Shown: positions 44,006 to 52,800 of the stretch, piece by piece | Position numbering within the stretch: position 1 is the stretch's first letter | How the letters are laid out: every line of letters begins with the position of its first letter | Program-made: the position numbers and the translations under genes | From: Helicobacteraceae bacterium | Lineage (GTDB): Bacteria; Campylobacterota; Campylobacteria; Campylobacterales; Sulfurimonadaceae | Assembly: GCA_021163845.1 (NCBI GenBank) | Contig: JAGGTH010000033.1 | Span: 1-64,000, forward strand | Reading direction: 5' to 3' | DNA: 64,000 nt | Notes under the pieces: generated by a model | What the model was told of the DNA's origin: nothing | What the model saw: only the letters and a program-made list of their open reading frames with translations | Database searches by the model: none

Positions 44006-44326
44006 CTAAGATATACTTTCATCTTCTTCAAAACAAAGCTCTTTGGCTACATACCATGAAGCGATTCCCTCATCATTGTATTGATATTCTCTTTGATTTG
44101 GAGGGATAACACTGTTGCGAAGCTTGGAACGGATGATCCCCATAATGATGTAGCTGAGGATAAGAGCCATGAGCGCTATGAAGTAGTCAAAAAGATACCA
44201 ACTCAGCAGAGTAGTGAGCAAAGTAGTATACTTTAAAAAATATTCCAAGCTCTTGGCAAGATATTTGCATTTTTTTGAGTGGAGTGTTGGAGTAGGTTCA
44301 AAAAGATGGATCGTATTTTCTCGCAT
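44006..44326 (-). CDS. Small membrane protein of unknown function
   Basis: This 106-residue protein has two adjacent hydrophobic segments (about residues 32-65), flanked by a basic N-terminal part and an acidic C-terminal tail (ELCFEEDESIS). I recognise no family. It lies between the ABC-F gene and the divergent rimB operon, in its own short unit. Confidence 0.5.
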   Translation of the reverse strand: MRENTIHLFEPTPTLHSKKCKYLAKSLEYFLKYTTLLTTLLSWYLFDYFIALMALILSYIIMGIIRSKLRNSVIPPNQREYQYNDEGIASWYVAKELCFEEDESIS

Positions 44327-44355
44327 AAAAGATACCTCGATGTTTGAATGGATGC

Positions 44356-44361
44356 TATAAT
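44356..44361 (+). promoter_or_regulatory. Candidate -10 box of the rimB-rimK operon
   Basis: A perfect TATAAT lies 19 bases before the rimB ATG, with GGAG as RBS between. It also shows that the ORF track start at 44348 is too far upstream. Confidence 0.5.
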
Positions 44362-44380
44362 ATCACCTATGGAGTTAGAT

Positions 44381-44809
44381 ATGGATAAAAAGAAAATTGT
44401 TGGGCGTAAAGAACTGATAAGTATTTTAGATTTGGAGTTATACGATCTTGATGCAAAAGTGGATACAGGGGCAGATTCAAATGCTCTTCATTGTGATGAT
44501 ATCTATGTGGATGATGACGATGTTGTGCATTTTAAGCTTCATGATGAGGTACATCCCTCTTATCATGGCAAAGAGATGAGTATGCCTTTGTATCGCATGA
44601 AGCGTGTGAAGAGTTCCAATGGTGTGATTCAAGAGCGTCCTTCAATAAAGGTTAAAGTGAAGCTTTTTGAAGAGGAATATAATACTGTGATCTCGCTTAC
44701 CAATAGAGCAGATATGAAATACCCTATGCTCATTGGACGTAAGTTTTTAAGTGGCAAGTTTTTAGTAGATGTCTCACAAGAGTATGTAACAAAGCAAAAT
44801 AATGAATAA
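44381..44809 (+). CDS. rimB: RimB-like retropepsin-type protein (DUF/PF05618 family)
   Basis: This 142-residue protein belongs to the family once annotated as ATP-dependent zinc protease and now seen as retropepsin-like aspartic proteases. The active-site motif [11 protein letters not shown] (about residue 26) is the D-T-G-A of retropepsins, and the C-terminal [17 protein letters not shown] is the matching conserved strand. RimB is reported to remove glutamates added by RimK to ribosomal protein S6 in Pseudomonas. The ATG at 44381 has GGAG 6 bases upstream and replaces the ORF track start. rimK follows within 10 bases. Confidence 0.85.
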   Translation: MDKKKIVGRKELISILDLELYDLDAKVDTGADSNALHCDDIYVDDDDVVHFKLHDEVHPSYHGKEMSMPLYRMKRVKSSNGVIQERPSIKVKVKLFEEEYNTVISLTNRADMKYPMLIGRKFLSGKFLVDVSQEYVTKQNNE

Positions 44810-44819
44810 AGAGAGTGTT

Positions 44820-45752
44820 ATGAGAGTTTATATTTTATCAAGAAATCCAGAGTTGTATTCTACAAAAAGACTTGTCGAGGCGGGGGAACAAAGAGGATGG
44901 GAGATGAGAGTGATCGATTATCTTCGTTGTAGTATCGAGATCATGAAAGGGCAACTACATATTAGCTACAACGGTGAAGATCTTCCAGCTCCTGATGCTA
45001 TCATCCCTCGTATTGGTGCGAGTAGAACGTTTTATGGTACGGCGATGGTGCGCCATTTTGAGATGATGGAAACCTTTAGTGTGGCAGGCAATCTTGCTAT
45101 TGCAAGAAGTCGCGATAAGCTTCGAAGTCTTCAGATCCTCTCAAAGCATGGAGTCGATATGCCAAAAACGGTATTTGCTTCAAATAAATCGACTGCTAAA
45201 GATGTGATAGCACTGAGTGGCGGAACACCTCTTGTATTAAAGATCTTAGAGGGCACACAAGGGGTAGGTGTGGTACTTGTAGATACACAAAAGGCTGCGA
45301 AATCGGTCCTTGATGCTTTTTATGGAATGGATGTAAACTTGCTGGTACAAGAGTATATTGAAGAGGCTGGTGGAGCTGATATCCGTGTGCTTGTCGTAGG
45401 TGGCGAGGTAGTTGGTGCGATGAAACGTCAAGGGGCGGAGGGTGATTTTCGCTCGAATCTGCATCAAGGGGGAAGTGCCTCGGCACATAAACTCTCACGT
45501 AAAGAAAAAGCAACGGCACTCGCCGCTGCAAAAGCGATGGGGCTTGGTGTATGTGGGGTCGATATGATTCCATCAGCACGTGGTCCTTTAGTGATGGAGG
45601 TGAACTCTTCTCCTGGATTAGAGGGGATCGAGAGATCGACCAACATCGATATAGCGGGAAAAATAATGGACTACATCCAAAAGAATGTCACACCCAAATC
45701 GGCAGAACCTACGAAGAAAAGAAAACTCAAAAGAGATAGCATAGGAGCATAA
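44820..45752 (+). CDS. rimK: RimK family alpha-L-glutamate ligase
   Basis: RimK is an ATP-grasp enzyme that adds glutamate residues, classically to the C-terminus of ribosomal protein S6, and can also make poly-alpha-glutamate. The 310-residue protein opens with [15 protein letters not shown], and shows [20 protein letters not shown], the ATP-grasp loops [17 protein letters not shown] and [11 protein letters not shown], and the metal site [26 protein letters not shown]. The ORF track start at 44802 overlaps rimB; I choose the ATG at 44820. The C-terminal Lys/Arg-rich tail is an addition to the E. coli length. It sits in the middle of a glutamate-themed operon. Confidence 0.93.
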   Translation: MRVYILSRNPELYSTKRLVEAGEQRGWEMRVIDYLRCSIEIMKGQLHISYNGEDLPAPDAIIPRIGASRTFYGTAMVRHFEMMETFSVAGNLAIARSRDKLRSLQILSKHGVDMPKTVFASNKSTAKDVIALSGGTPLVLKILEGTQGVGVVLVDTQKAAKSVLDAFYGMDVNLLVQEYIEEAGGADIRVLVVGGEVVGAMKRQGAEGDFRSNLHQGGSASAHKLSRKEKATALAAAKAMGLGVCGVDMIPSARGPLVMEVNSSPGLEGIERSTNIDIAGKIMDYIQKNVTPKSAEPTKKRKLKRDSIGA

Positions 45753-45753
45753 T

Positions 45754-46803
45754 TTGGAGAATGATCCATTTGTTATTGGTGGTGTTGCGGTAAAAAGGGG
45801 GACGAATGTGATTATAAACATTGAACTTCCTAAGCTTTATAACACCCCTACAAAATTACCACTAAGAGTGATTCGTGGTAAGAAAGATGGACCTGTCGTA
45901 TTTGTGAGTGCAGCGATTCATGGGGATGAACTCAATGGCATAGAGATCATTAGACGTTTTCGAAAACTAAATATTTTAAAAAAGCTCAAAGGCACAGTGA
46001 TTGTTGTTCCTATCGTCAATGTATACGGGGTGATGAACCTCTCTCGCTATTTGCCTGATAGACGAGATCTCAATAGAAGTTTTCCTGGAAGTTTCAAAGG
46101 ATCTCTTGCAGCGAGGATAGCGAAAATATTTTTTGATGAAGTGGTGAGCAAGTGCTCTTTGGGGATAGATTTACATACGGCATCTATCCATAAATCGAAC
46201 CTTCCTCAGGTAAGAACCAACATTGACAATGAATATACCTTTGCCCTTGCAAAAGCATTTGAGGCTCCTGTGGTTTTACATTCAGAACTTCGTGATGGTT
46301 CTTTGCGTGCTGTAGCCCAAGAAAAAGGGGTGCCTATTTTACTCTATGAAGCGGGAGAAGCGCTTCGTTTTGATGAGCGAAGTATCCGCATTGGAGTCAA
46401 AGGGATCGTGAATGTTTTACGAGAAAATGGGATGCTTCCAAAATCTTTGCATAAAAAAACACTCAAAACTCCTATAGTCACGCGTGAAAGCAGATGGATA
46501 CGTGCAACTGAGAGTGGGATGTTGCGTACCATTAAGGCACTTGGAGATACAGTCGAAAAAGATGAGGTGATCGCGTATATTGATGAGCCACTCGATGATG
46601 TGTTTTTTGAGATACGTTCTCCATTTTCTGGAGTGATCATCGGAAAGTCTGAGATCCCTTTGATTCAAGAGGGGGATGCTATTTTTCATATAGCCGAATT
46701 TAAAAACTTAGAGATGGCAGATAATAAACTTGAGTATTTTCACGAAGATGCAATTGAGCAGAGTGAGTTTTATGAACTTAATAATGAGGAGATCATAGAA
46801 TAA
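45754..46803 (+). CDS. Succinylglutamate desuccinylase/aspartoacylase family protein
   Basis: This zinc-dependent amidohydrolase-like protein of 349 residues is of the M14-related AstE/AspA family. The zinc ligands are visible in AAIHGDELNGIEII (H and E) and in GIDLHTASIHK (H); DRRDLNRSFPG and LYEAGEA supply the substrate arginine region and catalytic glutamate. A C-terminal barrel-like domain (ATESGMLRTIKALGDTVEKDE) resembles a biotinyl or lipoyl fold. The start is TTG with AGGAG upstream, 1 base after rimK. It may deacylate N-acyl glutamate or aspartate compounds, or trim a RimK product; the substrate is unknown. glsA overlaps its stop by 1 base. Confidence 0.88.
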   Translation: MENDPFVIGGVAVKRGTNVIINIELPKLYNTPTKLPLRVIRGKKDGPVVFVSAAIHGDELNGIEIIRRFRKLNILKKLKGTVIVVPIVNVYGVMNLSRYLPDRRDLNRSFPGSFKGSLAARIAKIFFDEVVSKCSLGIDLHTASIHKSNLPQVRTNIDNEYTFALAKAFEAPVVLHSELRDGSLRAVAQEKGVPILLYEAGEALRFDERSIRIGVKGIVNVLRENGMLPKSLHKKTLKTPIVTRESRWIRATESGMLRTIKALGDTVEKDEVIAYIDEPLDDVFFEIRSPFSGVIIGKSEIPLIQEGDAIFHIAEFKNLEMADNKLEYFHEDAIEQSEFYELNNEEIIE

Positions 46804-47726
46804 TGGACTATCAAGCTATATTAGAGGAGATACAAGAGGAGATACAGCCGTTTTTGAGTCAGGGAAAAGTAGCTGACTACATCCCAGCCTTAGCAAAGAT
46901 AAAAAAAGAGCAGTTTGGACTCTCACTGACTCTCTTTGATGGAACGAACTATAGTGTTGGAGCATCAGATACCCTTTTTTCGATACAAAGTATTTCGAAG
47001 GTATTTACTTTTACATTGGCGCTCAAATTTTTTGGTCCAAACCTTTATAAAAGAATAGGGCACGAGCCATCAGGAAATCCTTTTAACTCTCTTGTACAGC
47101 TTGAATATGAACATGGAAAACCGCGTAATCCTTTTATCAATGCAGGTGCGATCAATGTCACTGATGCACTGATTAATTATTATGGAAGTGAAGAGCTTGC
47201 GTATGCTGAGGTCTTAGAGTTTATTCGCTCTATTGCAGATGATAGCTCCATCGTCACGGATGAGCTTGTAGCACAATCAGAGATGGATCACGGACATAGA
47301 AATCTTGCACTTGCAAACTTGATGAAGAGTTTTAAAAACTTAGATAATTGCCCCCAGCGCGTTGTGGAAACTTATTTTAGACATTGTGCTGTAGAGATGA
47401 ATACAAAGATGCTCTCTCGGGCAGTACTTTATTTAGCAAATCATGGAGAAGATCCCATCACCAACAAGATCTATATCTCTGCACAGCAGGCAAAACGTAT
47501 CAATGCTGTGATGCTTACCTGTGGTCATTATGATGCCTCAGGTGATTTTGCTTTTCATGTTGGATTACCTGGAAAAAGTGGAGTAGGGGGAGGGATCATT
47601 GTAGTGGTTCCAAAAAAGATGGGAATTGCCGTATTTGCACCAGGTCTCAACGAGCAAGGAAACTCACTTGTTGGGACGATGGCGCTTGAACTTTTTGCTC
47701 AAAAGACAGGATTATCTATCTTCTAA
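46803..47726 (+). CDS. glsA: Glutaminase A
   Basis: GlsA hydrolyses glutamine to glutamate and ammonia using a serine-dependent beta-lactamase-like fold. The 307-residue protein has the catalytic S-x-x-K in FSIQSISKVFTFTLA, the asparagine region NPFINAGAINVTDAL, the tyrosine in LTCGHYDASGDFAFHVGLPGKSGVGGGI and the closing FAPGLNEQGNS. It is the last gene of the rimB-rimK-deacylase operon, joined by TAATG. It could provide glutamate for the RimK reaction. It converges on the SnoaL-like gene with a 4-base overlap. Confidence 0.96.
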   Translation: MDYQAILEEIQEEIQPFLSQGKVADYIPALAKIKKEQFGLSLTLFDGTNYSVGASDTLFSIQSISKVFTFTLALKFFGPNLYKRIGHEPSGNPFNSLVQLEYEHGKPRNPFINAGAINVTDALINYYGSEELAYAEVLEFIRSIADDSSIVTDELVAQSEMDHGHRNLALANLMKSFKNLDNCPQRVVETYFRHCAVEMNTKMLSRAVLYLANHGEDPITNKIYISAQQAKRINAVMLTCGHYDASGDFAFHVGLPGKSGVGGGIIVVVPKKMGIAVFAPGLNEQGNSLVGTMALELFAQKTGLSIF

Positions 47727-48118
47727 CTACTTAGCTGCTTATAAAGAGAGTTGAGATCGCCAAGAATATTGATACTTGCGATCTTATTATCTCTGATCTG
47801 GATAAAAGAAGCTCCAGAGTAGCAGATTCTATTTCCTGTTGGTGCATAGTTAAAGATCTTTCCCTCATGTGTCCCTGTGTAGGTTACATAAGCAGCGGCT
47901 GTGTTGTTTTCAACAATAAGCATCTCAACTGCATGATAGAGATTTGGAAATGCAGTTGTAAGCATCTGTGCGTACTCTTTAAATCCTTCTATCCCATTGG
48001 CTGTGATATCTAAAGAACCGCGAAACCTTACATCAGGATCGAGAAGGTTTTCTGCTTTATCAAAATCTTTTTCATTCCACATCTTGTAATATGCGTTGAT
48101 AAGTTCTCTGTTATTCAT
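47723..48118 (-). CDS. SnoaL-like / NTF2-fold protein
   Basis: This 131-residue protein of the cystatin-like alpha-beta barrel fold resembles SnoaL polyketide cyclases and related proteins. Markers are AYYKMWNEKDFDKAENLLDPDVRFRG at the start, GFKEYAQMLTTAFPNLYHAVEML, and GNRICYSGASFIQIRDNKI. Members are enzymes, immunity factors or scaffolds, and the substrate cannot be read here. Its ATG follows directly on the stop of the 57-residue repeat peptide (TAAATG), with its RBS (GGAAG) inside the last codons of that gene. The two are therefore translationally coupled and probably functionally linked. Confidence 0.85.
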   Translation of the reverse strand: MNNRELINAYYKMWNEKDFDKAENLLDPDVRFRGSLDITANGIEGFKEYAQMLTTAFPNLYHAVEMLIVENNTAAAYVTYTGTHEGKIFNYAPTGNRICYSGASFIQIRDNKIASINILGDLNSLYKQLSS

Positions 48119-48292
48119 TTAACTTCCAATACCCCATTTTACTTGTCTCGCACCGCAACTTCCAATTGTCCATGTTGACTGTCTAGGATTTTTCCCGACA
48201 CTCCATTTTGATTGTCTCGTACCTCTACATGCACTCAGACGAATCGACTTTTTAGAAGACGCGCTTCCTATTGACCATTTAGATGATTTCAT
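48119..48292 (-). CDS. 57-residue basic Trp-Gly repeat peptide (novel)
   Basis: The ORF track lists a longer frame from 48454 that runs into putP, but the real gene most likely starts at the ATG at 48292. There a perfect GGAGGT lies 6 bases upstream and a TATAAT box about 34 bases upstream. The 57-residue product has five degenerate units of 11-13 residues with consensus RQSKWSIGS: SSKWSIGS, KKSIRLSA, RQSKWSVGK, RQSTWTIGS and RQVKWGIGS. Tryptophans are at positions 6, 30, 41 and 53, and cysteines at 22 and 46. It is strongly basic, with no signal peptide or membrane helix. I know no family like it. It could be a modified-peptide precursor, a nucleic-acid or glycan binder, or an assembling structural peptide. 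The SnoaL-like gene directly follows. Confidence 0.72.
   Translation of the reverse strand: MKSSKWSIGSASSKKSIRLSACRGTRQSKWSVGKNPRQSTWTIGSCGARQVKWGIGS
48122..48280 (-). repeat. Degenerate tandem repeats inside the 57-residue gene
   Basis: The coding sequence repeats at the DNA level too. CTTCCAAT/CTTCCTATT and CCATTTT...TTGTCTCG (plus strand) recur with a period of roughly 33-36 bases, with one unit decayed. This indicates growth by unit duplication while the W-S-I-G core was kept. Confidence 0.6.
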
Positions 48293-48298
48293 CCAACC

Positions 48299-48304
48299 AC
48301 CTCC
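48299..48304 (-). promoter_or_regulatory. Strong Shine-Dalgarno of the repeat-peptide gene
   Basis: On the minus strand GGAGGT stands 6 bases before ATG. It is among the strongest ribosome binding sites in the window and decides the start at 48292. Confidence 0.8.
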
Positions 48305-48325
48305 GAGATATCGATTTGGAGCGAA

Positions 48326-48331
48326 ATTATA
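48326..48331 (-). promoter_or_regulatory. Candidate -10 box of the repeat-peptide/SnoaL unit
   Basis: TATAAT on the minus strand lies between the putP stop and the repeat-peptide start. It would give a leader of about 25-30 bases and allow expression apart from putA-putP. No clear -35 is seen. Confidence 0.5.
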
Positions 48332-48374
48332 CTCACAAATGATATCTTTTGCGCTAAAAAATTTCTTAAAAATT

Positions 48375-49841
48375 TTAGAGGAGTTTTTGCTGTACTTCTT
48401 TGAATATCTCTTTATCTTCCTGGCTTGCTTGTTCACCAAATTTACTAAATACAAGAATCGCTATCCACGCAATAATGAAGCCAGGTAAAAGCTCATAAAG
48501 ATCAAAAATACCACCCTCTAATTGTTTGTAAATAATCACAGTGAGTGAGCCTGCAACCATTCCTGCAATTGCACCAGATCTTGTGATATTTGCATTATAG
48601 AGCGAGAGGATGATAAGGGGACCAAATGCAGCTCCAAAGCCTGCCCAAGCATAGGATACAAGTTGCAATACGCTTGAGTTTCTATCAGTTGAGAGATACC
48701 AAGCGATGATGGCGATACCGATGACCGTCGCACGACCCACCCATACAAGTTCCTTATTACTTGCATCTTTTCTCAAAAAAGCGTTATAGATATCACGTGT
48801 GAGAACTGAGGAGGAGACTAAAAGTTGAGAGTCAATCGTGCTCATGATAGCGGCAAGAATTGCTGCGAGTAAAAATCCTGCGATCCATGGGTTAAATAAA
48901 AGCTGTGTGAGTGTGATAAAGATCTTTTCACTGTCTTGAAGATCCACACCATTGGCAACAACATAAGCAAAACCAAAAAATCCAACTGCAAGAGAGCCTA
49001 TAATACTTAGACCCATCCATGTCATACCGATAGCTTTTGCACGAGACATCTCATCCTCATCACGTATAGACATAAAACGAACGAGGATATGAGGTTGCCC
49101 AAAATAGCCAAGTCCCCAAGCCATAAGAGAAATTGCGCCAATAATAGTGCTTGAACTTATAAAATCGAGCTTATGTACATCTGTTTGCTCGATAATTTTT
49201 AGCGCTTCGCTCACACCACCAATCTCAAAGATCACAACAAGTGGTGTAATGACTAAAGCGAGCATCATCAGTATCCCTTGGATAAAGTCTGTCCAACTCA
49301 CCGCATTGTATCCACCCAAAAATGTGTAAGAAACAATAATGATGCTTCCAACAACGAGAGCTGTGGAATAATCAAGATTAAAAGTCGCTTCAAAGAGTTT
49401 TGCACCACCTACAAGACCTGAGGATGTATAAAGGGTATAAAAAACAAGAATGACTATCGCTGTAACTACACGCAGAGTATTTTTTTTGTCTGCAAAACGA
49501 TTGGAAAAATAATCGGGAATGGTGATGGCATCATTGAGGTAGTGGGTATAAACACGCAAAGGTTTTGCCACATAATGCCAGTTGAGATACGCTCCGATAA
49601 AAAGCCCGATCGCTATCCATGCACCTACCAACCCATCACTATACATCATCCCAGGAAGCCCAAGTAAAAGCCATCCGCTCATGTCAGATGCGCCTGCACT
49701 CAGAGCAGTTACTCCAGGACCAAGTCCACGTCCACCTAAAACATAGTCGCTCAAATCATCTGTTTTAAAATAAAAGTAAAAACCGATGCCTACCATCAGC
49801 GTCATATAAAGTAAAAAAGATATTAAAACTTCAATTTCCAT
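48375..49841 (-). CDS. putP: Sodium/proline symporter PutP
   Basis: PutP imports proline with sodium. This 488-residue SSS-family protein has about 13 membrane segments. Family marks are DYVLGGRGLGPGVTALSAGASDMSGWLLLGLPG near the N-terminus, FLGGYNAVSWTDFIQGILM, and the signature AAIMSTIDSQLLVSSSVLTRDIY, which contains sodium-site serines. It starts directly after the putA stop, so catabolic enzyme and transporter are one unit. The second SSS transporter in the window (14453-15904) is clearly different in its substrate region. Confidence 0.96.
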   Translation of the reverse strand: MEIEVLISFLLYMTLMVGIGFYFYFKTDDLSDYVLGGRGLGPGVTALSAGASDMSGWLLLGLPGMMYSDGLVGAWIAIGLFIGAYLNWHYVAKPLRVYTHYLNDAITIPDYFSNRFADKKNTLRVVTAIVILVFYTLYTSSGLVGGAKLFEATFNLDYSTALVVGSIIIVSYTFLGGYNAVSWTDFIQGILMMLALVITPLVVIFEIGGVSEALKIIEQTDVHKLDFISSSTIIGAISLMAWGLGYFGQPHILVRFMSIRDEDEMSRAKAIGMTWMGLSIIGSLAVGFFGFAYVVANGVDLQDSEKIFITLTQLLFNPWIAGFLLAAILAAIMSTIDSQLLVSSSVLTRDIYNAFLRKDASNKELVWVGRATVIGIAIIAWYLSTDRNSSVLQLVSYAWAGFGAAFGPLIILSLYNANITRSGAIAGMVAGSLTVIIYKQLEGGIFDLYELLPGFIIAWIAILVFSKFGEQASQEDKEIFKEVQQKLL

Positions 49842-52800
49842 TTATAACTCCTCCTTTTGTTCAAGCCCTTTGAGACCTAAGTTTCCATAACGGTGATAAG
49901 AGTTAGAGATACTTTGCTCAATAAAATAGTGCATCAGCTCGATCCTCCCATGTGGAATGAACTTCTCTGTCGCAATATGGATAGATTTATTCGTAATGCT
50001 TGCATAAAGCTTATCATTAAGATCATGTGCATCAATAAATCGTGCACGCTGTACTTTATTGATAGCTTTTATAAGGCTTTGCTCATCATCATTTGCGTAG
50101 CTATCTTCATCGTCTATAAAATATGTAATGTTTTGCATAAACCAAAGAAGATCTTCGGATGTAAGGTCATGAGGTAGAGATACATGGACTCTACATCCAG
50201 ACATTTTTGCCCCAGCAAGAGAGCAGATCACTTCTAAAAGGGTGTTGTGGTTTTCAAAACGTAAAAGTACATTTTGAAGGTTAAGATAGCGGATCACATT
50301 GCTCTCTCCACGTATATTGGCATAATCATGTTCTTTGTTGAATTCTTTATCGAGCCAGTATGCAAAGTTCTTGATAATAAGTGTCGCTTTTTTAAGGGTG
50401 TCACATTTTCTCTCTACATTGTTTCGAAGGAGATTGATCTTACTGATAAAGCTGTGCTCTTTCATTTGATTTGGTATTTCAAGAGTAGAGTCTATCTCCA
50501 TAAATTGTGCAGTGTAGTTGTATCCACCTGCTTTTTTCCCTGTACCAACAGAGGATTTTCCCATACCACCAAAAGGTTGGCGGATCACGATCGCTCCTGT
50601 GGTCATGCGGTTGATATAGAGATTTCCTGCACGAAGCTTCTCTTTAAAGATCTCTTGTTCTCTCTCATCAAGAGATTCTATTCCCGATGTGAGTCCATAG
50701 CCTGTAGAGTTGACGATATCGATCGCATCATCGAGTGTATCAGCACACATTACACTTAGCACTGGACCAAAGAGCTCATTCATATGACAAAAATCTCCTG
50801 GTTTTGTTCCCCAGCGAATCGATGGGCGTAACATATAAGGATTCTCTTCATCTGCGTAGGATGGTTTGATAAGCCACTCTTCCTCATCATCGAGGTATTC
50901 AAGCGCTTTTGCAAGATTTCCAGATGGCTTGCTTGAGAGCGCTCCTATTCTGTTTTTAAAATCCCATACAGATCCCACATGAAGGGACTTGGTCGCATCC
51001 ACAAGCATCTCTTTAAATGCCTTATCTTCATAAAGTTCTCTTTGCAGTACGAGAAGGGATGTTGCTGAACATTTTTGCCCTGAGTTGTTAAAAGCAGAAC
51101 CGATCACATTTTTGATCGCTTGATCTCTATCAGCAAGGGATGTAACGATCGTTGCATCTTTTCCACCTGTCTCAGCACTCAGATGAAGGCTAGGGCGTAC
51201 ATCCAAAAGATCATAAGCGGTCTTGTCACTTCCTGTAAAGATCACAAAATCAATATCTTTGTTGCTGATGAGGTGTTCACTTACAAGCGCTCCGCTTGTT
51301 GGTACGAACTGGAGGGTATTTTTACTCACACCTGCATCCCAAAAACATTGACACAGCATGTGAGCACACAAAAGAGCTTCCGAGGATGGTTTGATAATTA
51401 CTCTATTTCCCGTTGCCAAACTCGCTGCTATACCACCTGTAGGGATCGCTATAGGAAAGTTCCAAGGGCTGATTACTAAGCCCACCCCTTTTTCTTTGAG
51501 TGTAATCCCTTCAAGTTTTTGAAGCTCTTTGACCGTTTGTGGATAAAAGTTTAAGAAATCGATCGCTTCTGAGACCTCTACATCAGTTTCAGAAAAAACT
51601 TTTCCCACTTCCGCTGCAGCGACCCCTATAAGATCAGCGCGTTTTTTTCTAAACTCATCTGCTGCGCGCATTAAGATCTCTGTACGCGCTTTGAGATCGA
51701 GCTGGCTCCAAGCATCTCTATCTTCACGTGCAACTTTGAGTGCTTCTTGGAGATGCGCTGCACTTGCCATTTGGCATGTTCCTACACTTTTTTTCTCATG
51801 GTATTGAGATTTGTCAAATATCTCTTTGGTATTTTCCCCATCTACCTCTGCCCCTGCAACGACTGGTTTGGCATGGTAGCCTCCTTGAGTGGAGATATTT
51901 TGCCACTTCTCTTTGATAGCGTATGCCCATTTTTGATTGTTCACTAAGATAAAATCGGTGTCGCTTTCATTCGAAAAAGTATACTCTTCTACACAGATCT
52001 CTTGGGGCTCAAACTCTTTTGTTCTGTCTTGTGTTCGATAAGGAGTGAGCTTAATAGTATCAAGCAGTTCGATCGAGCGATCATAGCTTTGAATCAGTGT
52101 ATCCCAAGCTTTTGTTCCCACCTCAAGTCCAAAACTATGGCGTAAGAAGTTTTGCTCTGCGGTATTTTCATCAAAACGGCGTACAAGATAAGCAATAGCA
52201 TTGGTAAAAGTAGCACGTGTTGCCGTTGGTGCATAGAGGATCACATCCAAAGGTTCTTTTTTGAGTACATGGTAAGCACTCTCACTCATCCCCTCTAGCA
52301 TCTCTGCTGTAATAGCATCTGAGACACCACGCTGTTGCGCTAGAAGCATCGCAAACGCTTGATCAAAGAGATTGTGTGAGGCGATACCTACATGGACTGC
52401 TTTACTCACTTCAGGATCTATGAGAAAATCCATTAAAACTTTATAGTTTGCATCACTCTGTGCTTTTTCTCGATAAGTCACACATTCCCATCCCCGTAGT
52501 GATGCTTCGGTAAGCTCCATCTCTTGGTTTGCCCCTTTGACCAGACGAACCTTGATAGGTGCGCCCCCATTTGCTACTCTTTCTTTTGCCCAAGTGACAA
52601 GCGTACGAAGATGCTCAACACACTCAGGAAGATAGGCTTGCAGAACTATTCCTGCATAGAGATTATGAAACTTTTCAAGATCCAGTGTTTTCATAAATAC
52701 ATCGATGGTGAGTGTTACATCACGATATTCTTCCATATCAAGGTTAACAAACTTATGCTCTTGCTTTCCATGTGCATTGGTAAAAGTGTTTTGCATCGCT

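Noticed and set aside
48122-48280. CRISPR-like array
   Set aside because: The repeats are degenerate, of variable spacing and coding in one frame with a strong RBS; no spacers or cas genes are present.
48293-48454. N-terminal 54 residues of the 111-residue ORF in the track (48119..48454)
   Set aside because: This stretch lies largely inside the putP end and has no RBS. The strong GGAGGT and TATAAT point to the shorter 57-residue gene starting at 48292.
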